Below, piece after piece: positions 16,451 through 27,502 of a stretch of 64,000 nt of DNA; position 1 is the first letter of the stretch; each line of letters opens with the position of its first letter. Under the pieces are notes generated by a model. The model was not told where the DNA came from, made no database searches, and saw nothing but the letters and a program-made list of their open reading frames with translations. The DNA is from Cytobacillus stercorigallinarum (GTDB lineage: Bacteria; Bacillota; Bacilli; Bacillales; Cytobacillaceae): NCBI RefSeq assembly GCF_014836495.1, contig NZ_JACSQT010000001.1, forward strand, positions 310,001-374,000. Reading direction: 5' to 3'. The translations under genes and the position numbers were made by a program.

Positions 16451-17140
16451 TTATTTTTCATCGTCCTCGTCAAATTCAGGAGCCATATCAACATTTTTGA
16501 AATCTTTTATGACATCTTCTGTACATTGAACCTGTAGTGTTTTTTTATCTTTCATAAACTTAAACACACCATTATTAAAATCGGTACCGAGATCTTTAAA
16601 GAATATACCTTCATATTCTACATCATTTGAATATTTGAAAGTAAGTCGATAATGGTCCCCATCCTTAATCAGGTAAGCACGAACACCTTTTTCAAAATGA
16701 CCTTCTTCATCTTTTAATGATCGTGATACTGAAATAATATGCAGGTCGACAAAAGGTACTTCTCTTAATAGAGAGTTAATAATAGACCCTTTTGCAATTT
16801 GCTCCCAGCGGCTTTGTGCCGTTTGCCCAAGAATGATTTGTGTTATATTTTTTTCGCGAGCGACATCAGCAATAACTTTGGAAACAGGCCTTCTTTCATT
16901 ATCTTTTAAAATGAAAGCATCAGCACTGTGCATTTCAGCTAATTGCTGCCATTTTGTAATATAATGAGACTTCTCTGCATCCATATCATCAAAAGGCTTA
17001 GGGTCAATCGTTAAAATATATAGAGGGCAATCCATCATGTTTGCAATTTTGCATCCACGCTGAATAAGTCTTTCACCATTTGGTCCATAGTAGACGCAAA
17101 CTAATATGCTTTCGTCCATACGTCCTTTAATTTTTTTCAT
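16451..17140 (-). CDS. KdpD-like universal stress protein with extra C-terminal domain
   Basis: Residues 8-145 are a UspA-type nucleotide-binding fold closest in pattern to the Usp domain of potassium-sensor KdpD: ILVCVYYGPNGERLIQRG at the start and LGQTAQSRWEQIAKGSIIN for the G-x2-G-like loop. The last 80 residues (VRAYLIKDGDHYRLTFKY to an acidic DEDDEK end) match nothing I recognise and look beta-rich. No membrane segment or kinase domain. GAGGTGA precedes the ATG. It diverges from the Mrp operon over 288 bases, suggesting a role in ion or osmotic sensing (inference). Confidence 0.8.
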   Translation of the reverse strand: MKKIKGRMDESILVCVYYGPNGERLIQRGCKIANMMDCPLYILTIDPKPFDDMDAEKSHYITKWQQLAEMHSADAFILKDNERRPVSKVIADVAREKNITQIILGQTAQSRWEQIAKGSIINSLLREVPFVDLHIISVSRSLKDEEGHFEKGVRAYLIKDGDHYRLTFKYSNDVEYEGIFFKDLGTDFNNGVFKFMKDKKTLQVQCTEDVIKDFKNVDMAPEFDEDDEK

Positions 17141-17428
17141 GTTTTGTCACCTCGAAATAGATGTGAAATTCATAAAAATTTACATTTAATATCAATAAAC
17201 TATGTATGACTATATCCTATGCGAATGAAACAGTCAATTAAAAAATGAAATTTCATGAATTCTGCCATTTTTGAAATGTGGCAAGATAGTTAGAAACATT
17301 ATTTTCCCCTAATTAAAACATTAATGTAATGGATAAATTAACATAAGACAAAATAAGTTTGTCACCCCATTTTTTGAAAAAGTTTTTGTCATTAACATTC
17401 ACAGTCATTTCAGGAGGAGGGACTACGG

Positions 17429-19843
17429 TTGACGATATTGCACATCATGATTTTAATTCCATTTGTTTTTGCGATTTTTGTCCCATTGTTTTATAAATAT
17501 TTCAATAAAAGATTGCATACAGGTTGGTTTGTAATTCTTATCCCTATTATTATATTCGTTTATTTGCTGCAATTAATTCCTAAGATTGCCTCAGGCGCAA
17601 CAATATACGAAACGATCCCATGGATTCCCTCATTTGGTATTAATTTAGATATGTATGTAGATGGGTTAAGTTTAATCTTTGGCTTACTTATCACGGGTAT
17701 TGGTGCACTCGTTATCTTATATTCGATATATTATTTATCAAAAGAAAAAGAAGCGCTTCACAATTTTTATGTGTATTTACTACTCTTTATGGGAGCGATG
17801 CTAGGACTTGTATTCTCAGATAACATACTTGTTCTATACGTTTTCTGGGAATTAACGAGTATTTCATCTTTCTTATTAATTGCTTATTGGTATGAAAGAG
17901 AAAAATCCAGGTATGGCGCTCAAAAATCGATGTTGATTACGATTTTTGGTGGCTTAGCGATGTTATCTGGTTTTATTATGCTATCGATGATAACGGACAC
18001 GTATAGCATTAGAGAAATGTTTGCTATGAGTGAAACAATCATTGCGCATGATTTATTCTTGCCAGCGATGATATTAATCTTACTAGGTGCTTTTACAAAG
18101 TCAGCACAGTTTCCTTTTAGTATTTGGTTACCTGATGCAATGGAGGCGCCTACACCAATTAGTGCTTATTTGCATTCAGCAACAATGGTAAAAGCAGGGA
18201 TTTATTTAGTGGCAAGATTAACCCCTATATTTGGTGGTACAGCGGAATGGTTTTGGATAATCTCTACAGTTGGTTTAATTACGTTATTGTACGGTTCATT
18301 CAACGCTGTGAAACAAATTGATTTAAAAGGTTTACTGGCATATTCCACTATCAGCCAATTGGGAATGATAATGAGCTTGCTTGGAATTGGATCAGCCGCC
18401 CTTTATTTCGGTTACGGAAATGAAGCTGCTATGTATGCAGCAGCGATTACAGCAGCTATCTTCCATATGATTAATCACTCTACATTTAAAGGTGCCTTAT
18501 TTATGGTAGTGGGTATCGTTGACCATGAAACCGGTACGCGTGATATTAGACGTCTGGGTGGTTTAATGACTGTAATGCCTATCACATTTACAGTTGCCTT
18601 AATTGGTTCATTTGCCATGGCAGGTCTACCACCGTTTAATGGTTTTTTAAGTAAGGAAATGTTTTTTGCATCTGTAGTTAAAGTAATGGAAATGGATGCA
18701 TTTAATATGGAAACATTAGGTGTACTGTTTCCAATTATCGCTTGGGTTGCGAGTATATTTACCTTTATATACAGTATGATTCTTGTCTTTAAGACATTTA
18801 GAGGGAAATATAAACCAGAGCGTTTGGAGAAAAAGGCGCATGAAGCTCCAATAGGTATGCTAATTGCCCCTATCATTCTTGCTTCATTGGTCATTGTCAT
18901 TTTCTTCTTCCCAAATGTGATTGCAGATTTACTGTTAGTCCCAGCAGTAGCAGCTATTCTACCATCTTTAATGGAAGAGAATGTACTTGAAATCCATATA
19001 TCGGCTTGGCATGGTTTCTCTGCTGAGTTATATATGACAATCGGCGTTGTTGTTATAGGGACAATCATGTATCTTACGTTAAAGAAGTGGACAAAAGTGT
19101 ATCGACTGTACCCGCAAAACTTAACGATCAATGCACTCTATAATAATGGATTAGAATCGTCGCAACGTATTGCTGCAAGTATAACGAATAAATACATGAC
19201 GGGTTATACGCGTGATTATCTTGCTTATATATTCACATTCTTTGTTCTATTAATTGGTGGAACATTAATTGTTTCGAATTCAATAACAATTGATTTAACG
19301 AACGATGCACCAGTTAATATTTTTGAAATGGCGATTATTTTATCTATGTTAGTAGCGGCATTTACTGTTTTGTTAGCAAAATCGAGATTGACCGCAATCA
19401 TCTCTCTCGGAGTTTTAGGCTATTTGGTCTCGCTGTTCTTTGTTATCTTCAGAGCACCGGACTTGGCGTTAACTCAACTTGTTGTTGAAACGGTTACAAC
19501 AGCATTATTCTTACTTTGCTTTTTCCATTTACCAAAATTTAAAGAGCAAACAAAGAAGCAAAAGAAAGGGGTTCCATTCAAGCCTTTGAATTTAATTATA
19601 TCAATCGCAGTCGGAGCGGTGGTAACAGTATTCGCGTTATCGGCAAATGGTACCCAAATCTTTGAACCAATTGCTAGTTATTATGAGGATTCATATGAAT
19701 TAGCAGGTGCGAAAAACATCGTTAATGCGATATTAGTCGATTTCAGAGGTATTGATACGATGTTAGAGATTTTTGTGTTATGTATAGCTGCACTGAGCGT
19801 ATACACAATGATTAAATTACGATTATCAAGGAGGGAGAAATAA
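17429..19843 (+). CDS. mrpA: Mrp antiporter subunit A
   Basis: Largest membrane subunit of the Mrp Na+(Li+,K+)/H+ antiporter, related to complex I NuoL, with an added MrpB-like C-terminal segment. The 804 residues are almost all transmembrane helices. Conserved pieces include VLYVFWELTSISSFLLIAYW and SAYLHSATMVKAGIY. The chosen start is TTG at 17429, with AGGAGG eleven bases upstream; TTG 17438 and ATG 17447 are possible. First of seven overlapping genes, giving a full group-1 Mrp operon, used for Na+ resistance and pH control at high salt or pH. Confidence 0.97.
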   Translation: MTILHIMILIPFVFAIFVPLFYKYFNKRLHTGWFVILIPIIIFVYLLQLIPKIASGATIYETIPWIPSFGINLDMYVDGLSLIFGLLITGIGALVILYSIYYLSKEKEALHNFYVYLLLFMGAMLGLVFSDNILVLYVFWELTSISSFLLIAYWYEREKSRYGAQKSMLITIFGGLAMLSGFIMLSMITDTYSIREMFAMSETIIAHDLFLPAMILILLGAFTKSAQFPFSIWLPDAMEAPTPISAYLHSATMVKAGIYLVARLTPIFGGTAEWFWIISTVGLITLLYGSFNAVKQIDLKGLLAYSTISQLGMIMSLLGIGSAALYFGYGNEAAMYAAAITAAIFHMINHSTFKGALFMVVGIVDHETGTRDIRRLGGLMTVMPITFTVALIGSFAMAGLPPFNGFLSKEMFFASVVKVMEMDAFNMETLGVLFPIIAWVASIFTFIYSMILVFKTFRGKYKPERLEKKAHEAPIGMLIAPIILASLVIVIFFFPNVIADLLLVPAVAAILPSLMEENVLEIHISAWHGFSAELYMTIGVVVIGTIMYLTLKKWTKVYRLYPQNLTINALYNNGLESSQRIAASITNKYMTGYTRDYLAYIFTFFVLLIGGTLIVSNSITIDLTNDAPVNIFEMAIILSMLVAAFTVLLAKSRLTAIISLGVLGYLVSLFFVIFRAPDLALTQLVVETVTTALFLLCFFHLPKFKEQTKKQKKGVPFKPLNLIISIAVGAVVTVFALSANGTQIFEPIASYYEDSYELAGAKNIVNAILVDFRGIDTMLEIFVLCIAALSVYTMIKLRLSRREK

Positions 19844-20268
19844 TGAAAAAGCCTAATGATATTATTTTAAGGGCTGTAACGAATGTTGCAGTAGTCATTA
19901 TTCTTACCTTTGCTGTTTACTTGTTTTTTGCCGGACATCACAATCCAGGAGGCGGATTTATTGGAGGGCTTGCTTTCGCAGCAGCTCTCACGCTCTTGTT
20001 TTTAACATATGATATTAATTCAATTAGAGCGAACTTTCCGTTCGACTTTAAAGTTTTAACAGCTGTTGGTGTGCTTATAGCAGTATTAACAGGAGTGGGA
20101 GGAATCTTATTTGATCAGCCTTTCCTATTCCAAGCTTTTGATTATTTCGATTTACCAATATTCGGGAAAACGGAATTGGCGACAGCTGTGCTCTTTGATA
20201 TAGGTGTAGCTTTAGCTGTTATTGGAACAGCGATGGTAATTATTATGACGATTAGTGAGGATCGATAA
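19843..20268 (+). CDS. mrpB: Mrp antiporter subunit B
   Basis: MnhB-family membrane subunit of 141 residues with four or so helices and the typical FAGHHNPGGGFIGGL signature. The ATG shares its first base with the mrpA stop (TAATG), indicating coupled translation. Required for assembly and activity of the Mrp complex. Confidence 0.97.
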   Translation: MKKPNDIILRAVTNVAVVIILTFAVYLFFAGHHNPGGGFIGGLAFAAALTLLFLTYDINSIRANFPFDFKVLTAVGVLIAVLTGVGGILFDQPFLFQAFDYFDLPIFGKTELATAVLFDIGVALAVIGTAMVIIMTISEDR

Positions 20269-20269
20269 T

Positions 20270-20608
20270 ATGGAAACGATAATGTCGATTCTAGTTGGAG
20301 TTTTGTTTACAATCGGTACGTATTTAATTTTAACGAAGAGCTTGATAAGAATTATTTTAGGAACGTCGATTATCAGTCATGGGGTCCATCTACTTATCCT
20401 TACGATGGGTGGTTTGAAGAGTGGTGGACCACCATTGCTAGGAATAGGTACAACAACCTTTACGGATGCACTTCCTCAAGCTCTTATTTTGACTGCTATT
20501 GTTATCAATTTTGCAACGACCGCCTTGTTCCTTGTGTTGAGTTACCGAGCCTATCAAGAACTAGGAACCGATAACACAGCAGAAATGAGAGGTGATGAGA
20601 ATGAATAA
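20270..20608 (+). CDS. mrpC: Mrp antiporter subunit C
   Basis: NuoK-like subunit of 112 residues with three helices; the motif GTSIISHGVHLLILTMGG fits the family. The ATG at 20270 follows the mrpB stop by one base; the GTG at 20255 is part of the GTGAGGA ribosome binding site. Length equals the usual 113 or so. Confidence 0.96.
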   Translation: METIMSILVGVLFTIGTYLILTKSLIRIILGTSIISHGVHLLILTMGGLKSGGPPLLGIGTTTFTDALPQALILTAIVINFATTALFLVLSYRAYQELGTDNTAEMRGDENE

Positions 20609-22088
20609 CTTAGTTATAATGCCGATCATTGTACCTCTTATTATTGGTTTAGTGATGGTGATATTTAGACAACGTATATTATTTCATAAAATTTTTAGTG
20701 TACTAACCCTTATTGCCACTGGAGTTATTTCTGGCGTTTTAATGTATCAGGTGAAATATGATGGGATTCAAACATTACAATTAGGTGGCTGGGAAGCGCC
20801 ATTTGGTGTCAGTATGGTAGCTGACATGTTTTCTGGATTGCTATTATTAACAACAAGTATTGTAGGGTTATTTTGTCTTATTTTTGCTTTTGGCTCTATA
20901 GGTGAGGATAGAGAAAGGCATTACTTCTATCCATTGTTTCTCTTCTTAATTACCGGCGTGAATGGCTCTTTTCTCACGGGAGATGTTTTTAATTTATTCG
21001 TTTGTTTTGAAGTAATGTTAATCTCTTCCTATGCCCTTATTACCTTAGGAGGAGAGAAGAAGCAATTAAGAGAATCCATTAAATATGTTTTGATTAATCT
21101 TCTTGCTTCTTTTCTCTTCTTAGTAGCTGTAGCGTATTTGTATTCAGTGACGGGGACAATTAATATGGCTCATTTAGCTGAGCGTGTAAGTGAAGTAGGT
21201 CAAAGCGGCATTATTACCGCTGTAGCGATGATGTTTTTATTTGTCTTTAGTTTAAAGGCTGCTTTATTTTTATTCTTCTGGTTACCAGGGTCATATAGTG
21301 CACCGCCGACAGCAGTAGCAGCAATTTTTGCAGCATTATTAACGAAGGTTGGTATTTATGCTATCTTTAGATTCTTTACGTTGATTTTTCATCATCAACC
21401 AGAAGTGACTCATTTGATTATTGGTATTATGGCAGCTATCTCCATGTTGTTTGGCGCCATTGGAGCGATTGCCTTTAATGATATTAAGAAAATCTTAACG
21501 TACAACGTCATCGTTGGTGTTGGTTTTATCCTAGCAGGGCTAGCGACTTATACAAGTGAAGGTTTGACGGGATCCATATACTATTTAATTCATGATATGG
21601 TGATAAAAGCGGTCATCTTTCTTATTGGTGGTGTGATCATTGCCCTTGTAGGTACAAGTAAATTGAATGATATAAGTGGTCTTATAAAAACACATCCTTA
21701 TCTTGGATGGATGTTCTTTGTCGTTGCACTTTCCATATCGGGTATCCCTCCATTGAGCGGCTTTATTGGAAAAGTGTATATAACTGAAGGCACCTTTGAG
21801 GTTGGCTATTATTGGCTTGGTGCAATCGGGTTAATAACGAGTTTAATGGTACTCTTTTCGGTAATGAAGATATTTATGAATAGTTTTTGGGGAGAGACAA
21901 TTCTATCAGAAGACATGGAAAAGAGTAGTACAAAGGGCGTCATGTTTCCGATAGTAGCACTCGTTGTTCTAACTATCGGCCTTGGGATAGGGGCTGAAGG
22001 GTTATATGATTATGTGAATATTGCTGTAGAATCTTTAATGAATCCGTCATCTTATATTGAGGCTGTTTTATTAGGATATAGCGATTAA
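20601..22088 (+). CDS. mrpD: Mrp antiporter subunit D
   Basis: NuoN/NuoL-like antiporter subunit of 495 residues, with conserved GDVFNLFVCFEVMLISSYAL and LFFWLPGSYSAPPTAVAAIF. Together with MrpA it is thought to carry the proton pathway. AGAGGTG six bases upstream supports the ATG at 20601, overlapping mrpC by 8 bases; two in-frame starts (20592, 20595) are too close to the ribosome binding site. Confidence 0.97.
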   Translation: MNNLVIMPIIVPLIIGLVMVIFRQRILFHKIFSVLTLIATGVISGVLMYQVKYDGIQTLQLGGWEAPFGVSMVADMFSGLLLLTTSIVGLFCLIFAFGSIGEDRERHYFYPLFLFLITGVNGSFLTGDVFNLFVCFEVMLISSYALITLGGEKKQLRESIKYVLINLLASFLFLVAVAYLYSVTGTINMAHLAERVSEVGQSGIITAVAMMFLFVFSLKAALFLFFWLPGSYSAPPTAVAAIFAALLTKVGIYAIFRFFTLIFHHQPEVTHLIIGIMAAISMLFGAIGAIAFNDIKKILTYNVIVGVGFILAGLATYTSEGLTGSIYYLIHDMVIKAVIFLIGGVIIALVGTSKLNDISGLIKTHPYLGWMFFVVALSISGIPPLSGFIGKVYITEGTFEVGYYWLGAIGLITSLMVLFSVMKIFMNSFWGETILSEDMEKSSTKGVMFPIVALVVLTIGLGIGAEGLYDYVNIAVESLMNPSSYIEAVLLGYSD

Positions 22089-22120
22089 TATCATTCTATT
22101 TGAAAGGATGGTGAGTTAGT

Positions 22121-22600
22121 ATGGCCATGCAAGTTCTCGTCAATTTATTCATCGCTGCATTATGGATGTTTTTACAGGATGAATGGAGTTTTTTATCTTT
22201 TTTTAGTGGTTATTTAGTAGGGATATTTATTCTCTTTTTAATAAGAAGGTTTTTTGATGATAACTTTTATATCATTACTTTTGTGAACATTCTTAGCCTG
22301 TTACTAGTGTTTATTCATGAATTATTTACATCTAGTATGGAGGTTGTTAAACAGGTTATTAAACCAAAGTTGGATATTAGTCCTGGCATTTTTACAATTG
22401 AAACAGAATTAGAAGGTGAGATCGAATTGGCATTACTTTCTTTTCTACTTTGCTTAACACCAGGTTCGGTTGTAGTTGAGGTTTCAAATGACAACAAGAC
22501 CTTCTATGTTCATGGACTAGACATCCCAACTTCGAGTGAATCGCTATTGAAGTCAAAGGTTCGATTCGAAAAGTCGATTAAGAGGGTGACAGGAAGATGA
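22121..22600 (+). CDS. mrpE: Mrp antiporter subunit E
   Basis: MnhE-family subunit of 159 residues: two N-terminal membrane helices and a cytoplasmic part with LLSFLLCLTPGSVVVEVS and a VHGLDIP segment, as in the family. A 32-base gap to mrpD is the only real spacing in the operon. In-frame ATGs at 22121 and 22127 are both possible. Confidence 0.96.
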   Translation: MAMQVLVNLFIAALWMFLQDEWSFLSFFSGYLVGIFILFLIRRFFDDNFYIITFVNILSLLLVFIHELFTSSMEVVKQVIKPKLDISPGIFTIETELEGEIELALLSFLLCLTPGSVVVEVSNDNKTFYVHGLDIPTSSESLLKSKVRFEKSIKRVTGR

Positions 22601-22881
22601 TTGAGAGTTTATTAATAGTTGCATTATGTTTCCTTGTCCTATCTATTTTAGCAGCTGTATATCGTCTTATTAAAGGTCCGTCTATTCCGGATCGCGTGCA
22701 GGCGCTTGATAATATAGGAGTAAATATTATTGCGGCGATTGCGATTATTTCTATATTCATGCGGACAAGTGCGTTCTTTTCAGTCATGTTATTACTAGGG
22801 ATTTTATCGTTTATTGGTACGATAGCCTTTGCACGTTTCCTAGAGAGGGGGAAAGTCATTGAATCTGACCGTAACGAGTGA
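22597..22881 (+). CDS. mrpF: Mrp antiporter subunit F
   Basis: MnhF-family subunit of 94 residues with three helices; the motif AAVYRLIKGPSIPDRVQALD is diagnostic. The start overlaps the mrpE stop as ATGA. Works as part of the seven-subunit Mrp complex. Confidence 0.97.
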   Translation: MIESLLIVALCFLVLSILAAVYRLIKGPSIPDRVQALDNIGVNIIAAIAIISIFMRTSAFFSVMLLLGILSFIGTIAFARFLERGKVIESDRNE

Positions 22882-23236
22882 GTTAGGAGCAGGAATACTC
22901 ATTATAATTGGGACATTGTTTAGTTTTCTTAGTGCGATTGGGATTTTACGATTACCAGATGTATATACAAGATCCCATGCAGCGTCAAAGAGTTCGACGA
23001 TTGGTGTATTATTTACGCTTATAGGTACTTTAATCTTTTTTCTTATTCATGAAGGTGTTTTTAGTATTCGGTTAATATTAGTCATATTCTTTGTTTTTTT
23101 AACCGCACCTGTATCAGCGCATCTTATCTCACGCTCCGCTTATCGCTCAAAAGTTCCGATGGCTGATGTCACTGTTCAAGATGAGTTAAAGAAAGTATTG
23201 GTAGGGAAAGATCGGGAAGCAGACCAGTCTGAATGA
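22859..23236 (+). CDS. mrpG: Mrp antiporter subunit G
   Basis: MnhG-family subunit of 125 residues, with three helices and the motif GILRLPDVYTRSHAASKSST. Starts with TTG at 22859 after GAGAGGGGG, 23 bases inside mrpF. Last gene of the operon, followed at once by a terminator that includes its stop codon. Confidence 0.96.
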   Translation: MNLTVTSELGAGILIIIGTLFSFLSAIGILRLPDVYTRSHAASKSSTIGVLFTLIGTLIFFLIHEGVFSIRLILVIFFVFLTAPVSAHLISRSAYRSKVPMADVTVQDELKKVLVGKDREADQSE

Positions 23237-23250
23237 CTGGTTTTTTCTTT
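23223..23250 (+). terminator. Terminator of the Mrp operon
   Basis: Arms ACCAGTC/GACTGGT with a 5-base loop that contains part of the mrpG stop, followed by a T-rich tail. Confidence 0.9.
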
Positions 23251-23378
23251 TATAATTATCTTTTAAAGCTGCAGTTCATTTGCATTGGTCATTTCACTAT
23301 TTTCATGAGTGAACAGGCAAAAATATTGATAGTTGTCGAGTAAATAGATATCCTTTTTTCTTCAAGACAATTTTGTAG

Positions 23379-23384
23379 TATAAT
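23379..23384 (+). promoter_or_regulatory. Possible ruvA promoter -10
   Basis: TATAAT, 36 bases before the ruvA start and after the Mrp terminator. A T-rich stretch lies where the -35 should be, with no clear TTGACA. Confidence 0.35.
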
Positions 23385-23419
23385 GGTGGGAGGTATGTAA
23401 GAGAGGGAGAGAATGAATT

Positions 23420-24019
23420 TTGTTTGAATATATTATTGGTCGTGTTGACTTCATCGGGCCAGAATACATTGTAGTAGATAATAATGGAATTGGTTACCAA
23501 GTGATTACACCCAATCCATTTAGGTATACGACCGATCAAGAAGTAAAAATTTATACATATCATCATGTCAGAGAAGATATTGAGTCGCTATATGGTTTTA
23601 CATCACGACAGGAAAAAGCTTTGTTTATGAAATTGCTCAATGTTACTGGTATTGGTCCTAAAGGTGCACTTGCCGTTCTTGCTACAGGTCAGCCAGAAGC
23701 GGTTGTCCATGCGATTGAGCATGAAGATGAGGCGTTTCTTGTGAAATTCCCTGGTGTAGGCAAAAAAACGGCTAGGCAGATGATTCTTGATTTAAAAGGA
23801 AAATTAGTGGATATTGTGCCAGACTTGTTACCGAACTTATTTACAGAAGAGAAACAAATAAAGAGTGATCGAAACCATGAATTAGATGAAGCTCTTCTGG
23901 CGTTAAAGGCGCTCGGCTATTCTGATAAAGAATTAAAGAAAATAACGAAAGATTTAAGTGCTGAAACATTAACTACCGATCAGTATATTAAATTGGCCTT
24001 GCAAAAGCTGCTTAAGTAA
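23420..24019 (+). CDS. ruvA: Holliday junction helicase subunit RuvA
   Basis: Binds Holliday junctions and loads the RuvB motor. The 199 residues show the N-terminal OB fold ([19 protein letters not shown]), helix-hairpin-helix motifs ([17 protein letters not shown] and [19 protein letters not shown]) and the C-terminal RuvB-binding domain. The TTG at 23420 is used because the ATG six bases upstream is out of frame and soon meets a stop. Starts the ruvA-ruvB-DUF2905-queA-tgt-yajC cluster. Confidence 0.97.
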   Translation: MFEYIIGRVDFIGPEYIVVDNNGIGYQVITPNPFRYTTDQEVKIYTYHHVREDIESLYGFTSRQEKALFMKLLNVTGIGPKGALAVLATGQPEAVVHAIEHEDEAFLVKFPGVGKKTARQMILDLKGKLVDIVPDLLPNLFTEEKQIKSDRNHELDEALLALKALGYSDKELKKITKDLSAETLTTDQYIKLALQKLLK

Positions 24020-24053
24020 GAAAGAAGGCAAGGCATGGAAGGATGGTTAACAA

Positions 24054-25070
24054 ATGGATGAGCGTATTATATCAGGAGAAGCGGATCATCAAGATACCTC
24101 ATTTGAATATAGCTTACGTCCACAAACCTTAGCACAGTATATCGGCCAAGATCAGGTGAAGGAGAATTTGCGCATATTCATCAAAGCAGCGAAAATGCGG
24201 AATGAAACATTGGATCATGTTCTTCTTTACGGACCACCAGGCCTTGGAAAAACGACTTTAGCATCTATTATTAGTAATGAGATGGGCGTTAATATTCGGA
24301 CAACAGCAGGGCCAGCCATTGAACGGCCTGGTGATTTAGCGGCTGTCTTGACTTCACTTGAGCCTGGTGATGTATTATTTATAGATGAGATTCATCGTTT
24401 GCCTAGGGCAATAGAAGAAGTATTATACCCGGCAATGGAGGATTTTTGTCTAGATATCGTGATCGGAAAAGGCCCAAGTGCTCGCTCCGTCAGGCTGGAT
24501 CTTCCTCCTTTTACTTTAGTTGGTGCTACAACGAGAGCTGGCTCATTATCTGCACCTTTAAGGGATAGGTTTGGGGTTATGAGTAGGCTGGAATATTATA
24601 ATGAGGGGCAACTGAAGGAAATCGTTGTACGAACGGCAGCTATACTCGATACAGAAATAGACAGAGAGGCTGCAGATGAGATTGCTCGTCGCTCAAGAGG
24701 AACGCCTCGTATTGCGAACCGTTTGCTTCGTAGAGTTAGGGATTATGCTCAAGTACGAGGGGATGGTGCAGTAAACCAACAGTTTGCAAATGAGGCATTA
24801 GAGATGTTACAGGTCGATCGATTAGGATTAGATCATATTGATCATAAGTTACTGAGGGGCATGATTGAGCGCTTTCGCGGTGGCCCAGTAGGATTAGAGA
24901 CGATTGCTGCAACCATTGGAGAAGAAGCACATACGATAGAAGATGTGTACGAGCCCTATTTATTACAAATTGGTTTCTTACAAAGGACACCAAGGGGCCG
25001 GGTTGTGACACAGCTTGTTTATGAACACTTTCAAATGGAGGTGCCATCCAATTGCCAAAATGGTTCATGA
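24054..25070 (+). CDS. ruvB: Holliday junction helicase motor RuvB
   Basis: AAA+ ATPase driving branch migration. Features: Walker [12 protein letters not shown] (about 62), Walker [10 protein letters not shown], sensor [16 protein letters not shown] and a C-terminal winged helix ending with [10 protein letters not shown]. Length 338 is standard. GGAAGGATGG supplies the ribosome binding site; the gene follows ruvA by 34 bases. Confidence 0.98.
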   Translation: MDERIISGEADHQDTSFEYSLRPQTLAQYIGQDQVKENLRIFIKAAKMRNETLDHVLLYGPPGLGKTTLASIISNEMGVNIRTTAGPAIERPGDLAAVLTSLEPGDVLFIDEIHRLPRAIEEVLYPAMEDFCLDIVIGKGPSARSVRLDLPPFTLVGATTRAGSLSAPLRDRFGVMSRLEYYNEGQLKEIVVRTAAILDTEIDREAADEIARRSRGTPRIANRLLRRVRDYAQVRGDGAVNQQFANEALEMLQVDRLGLDHIDHKLLRGMIERFRGGPVGLETIAATIGEEAHTIEDVYEPYLLQIGFLQRTPRGRVVTQLVYEHFQMEVPSNCQNGS

Positions 25071-25249
25071 TTATTGGTGGTGTTCTATTTGTTATTGGCT
25101 TTCTTATGCATTTTTTCAATTTAGGGAAGCTCCCTGGAGATATCGTATTTAGAAAAGGGAATACAACCGTTTATTTCCCAATTGTAACGTCAATTATTAT
25201 TAGTGTGATCCTTTCCTTAATTGTCTATTTTGTTGGGAAATCACGTTAA
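25052..25249 (+). CDS. yrzS: DUF2905 small membrane protein (YrzS-like)
   Basis: A 65-residue protein with two membrane helices ([17 protein letters not shown] and [17 protein letters not shown]) around the polar piece [19 protein letters not shown] typical of DUF2905. Function unknown. TTG start at 25052 with GGAGGTG nine bases upstream; it overlaps the ruvB end by 19 bases. B. subtilis has the same gene here. Confidence 0.88.
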   Translation: MPKWFMIIGGVLFVIGFLMHFFNLGKLPGDIVFRKGNTTVYFPIVTSIIISVILSLIVYFVGKSR

Positions 25250-25277
25250 ATTATTCAAAAGTTGGAGACGAGACAAA

Positions 25278-26306
25278 ATGAAAGTAGATTTATTTGATTT
25301 TAATTTACCAGAAGAATTAATTGCGCAAACACCGCTTAAAGATCGAACAAGTAGCCGATTAATGGTATTAGATAAGGAGACGGGAGCGGTCCGTCATGAC
25401 GTGTTTAAGCATATTGTCGAATACTTACAGCCAGGTGATGCCCTCGTATTGAATGATACAAGAGTATTACCAGCACGACTTTTTGGAATGAAAGAAGAAA
25501 CGGGAGCAAAATTAGAAGTGCTGCTGTTAAAACAGCTTGAAGATGATCAATGGGAAACACTTGTAAAGCCAGCCAAACGAGTGAAAGTAGGCACGGAAAT
25601 TATCTTTGGCGATGGTCAACTGAGAGCAGTATGTGTTGAAGAGAGTGACCACGGAGGTCGTATTCTCAAGTTCAAATATGAAGGGATTTTTTATGAGGTA
25701 TTGGAGCAATTAGGTGAAATGCCTTTGCCACCTTATATTAAAGAACAACTAGAGGATAGAGATCGCTATCAAACAGTCTATGCACGGGAGAATGGCTCTG
25801 CAGCAGCTCCTACAGCTGGTTTGCATTTTACTGAAGAACTATTAGAAAAAATAAAAGCGCGTGGGATTGAGGTTCTTTTCATTACCCTTCATGTAGGTTT
25901 AGGTACGTTCAGACCAGTAAATGTAGATGACATCGATCACCATGAAATGCACGCAGAGTTCTATCAAATGACAAAAGAAACAGCTCAAACGTTAAACCAA
26001 ATTCGGGAAACAGGTAATAAAATCATCAGTGTTGGTACAACTTCAACAAGAACACTTGAAACAATTGCTACTGCTTTTAATGGACGTTTTGAAGAGTCAA
26101 GTGGTTGGACTGATATCTTTATCTTTCCTGGATATGAATTTAAGGCGATTGATGGCATGATCACGAATTTCCACTTGCCAAAATCAACGTTGATTATGCT
26201 TATTAGTGCATTGGCTGGACGTGAGCATGTGCTTGAAGCATATAAACAAGCAGTGGAAGAAAGATATCGTTTCTTTAGTTTTGGAGATGCAATGTTTATT
26301 AAATAA
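25278..26306 (+). CDS. queA: S-adenosylmethionine:tRNA ribosyltransferase-isomerase
   Basis: Adds the ribosyl part of SAM to preQ1 in tRNA to make epoxyqueuosine. The 342 residues match the family length, starting [19 protein letters not shown] and including [24 protein letters not shown] and [11 protein letters not shown]. The ATG at 25278 follows GGAGACGAG; the longer upstream reading frame lacks a good ribosome binding site and family similarity. Paired with tgt, the enzyme of the preceding step. Confidence 0.97.
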   Translation: MKVDLFDFNLPEELIAQTPLKDRTSSRLMVLDKETGAVRHDVFKHIVEYLQPGDALVLNDTRVLPARLFGMKEETGAKLEVLLLKQLEDDQWETLVKPAKRVKVGTEIIFGDGQLRAVCVEESDHGGRILKFKYEGIFYEVLEQLGEMPLPPYIKEQLEDRDRYQTVYARENGSAAAPTAGLHFTEELLEKIKARGIEVLFITLHVGLGTFRPVNVDDIDHHEMHAEFYQMTKETAQTLNQIRETGNKIISVGTTSTRTLETIATAFNGRFEESSGWTDIFIFPGYEFKAIDGMITNFHLPKSTLIMLISALAGREHVLEAYKQAVEERYRFFSFGDAMFIK

Positions 26307-26333
26307 AAGAGTTTGATATGGAAAAGGAGTTAA

Positions 26334-27476
<1,143 letters not shown>

Positions 27477-27502
27477 TACTTGAAAGGAGGGGAAAAGAGA
27501 AT

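Noticed and set aside
17141-17428. Riboswitch before mrpA
   Set aside because: The 288-base gap is AT-rich but shows no riboswitch core or terminator that I can recognise.
18475-19131. A 218-residue antisense frame in mrpA
   Set aside because: Shadow of a membrane-protein gene; no ribosome binding site and no recognisable motifs.
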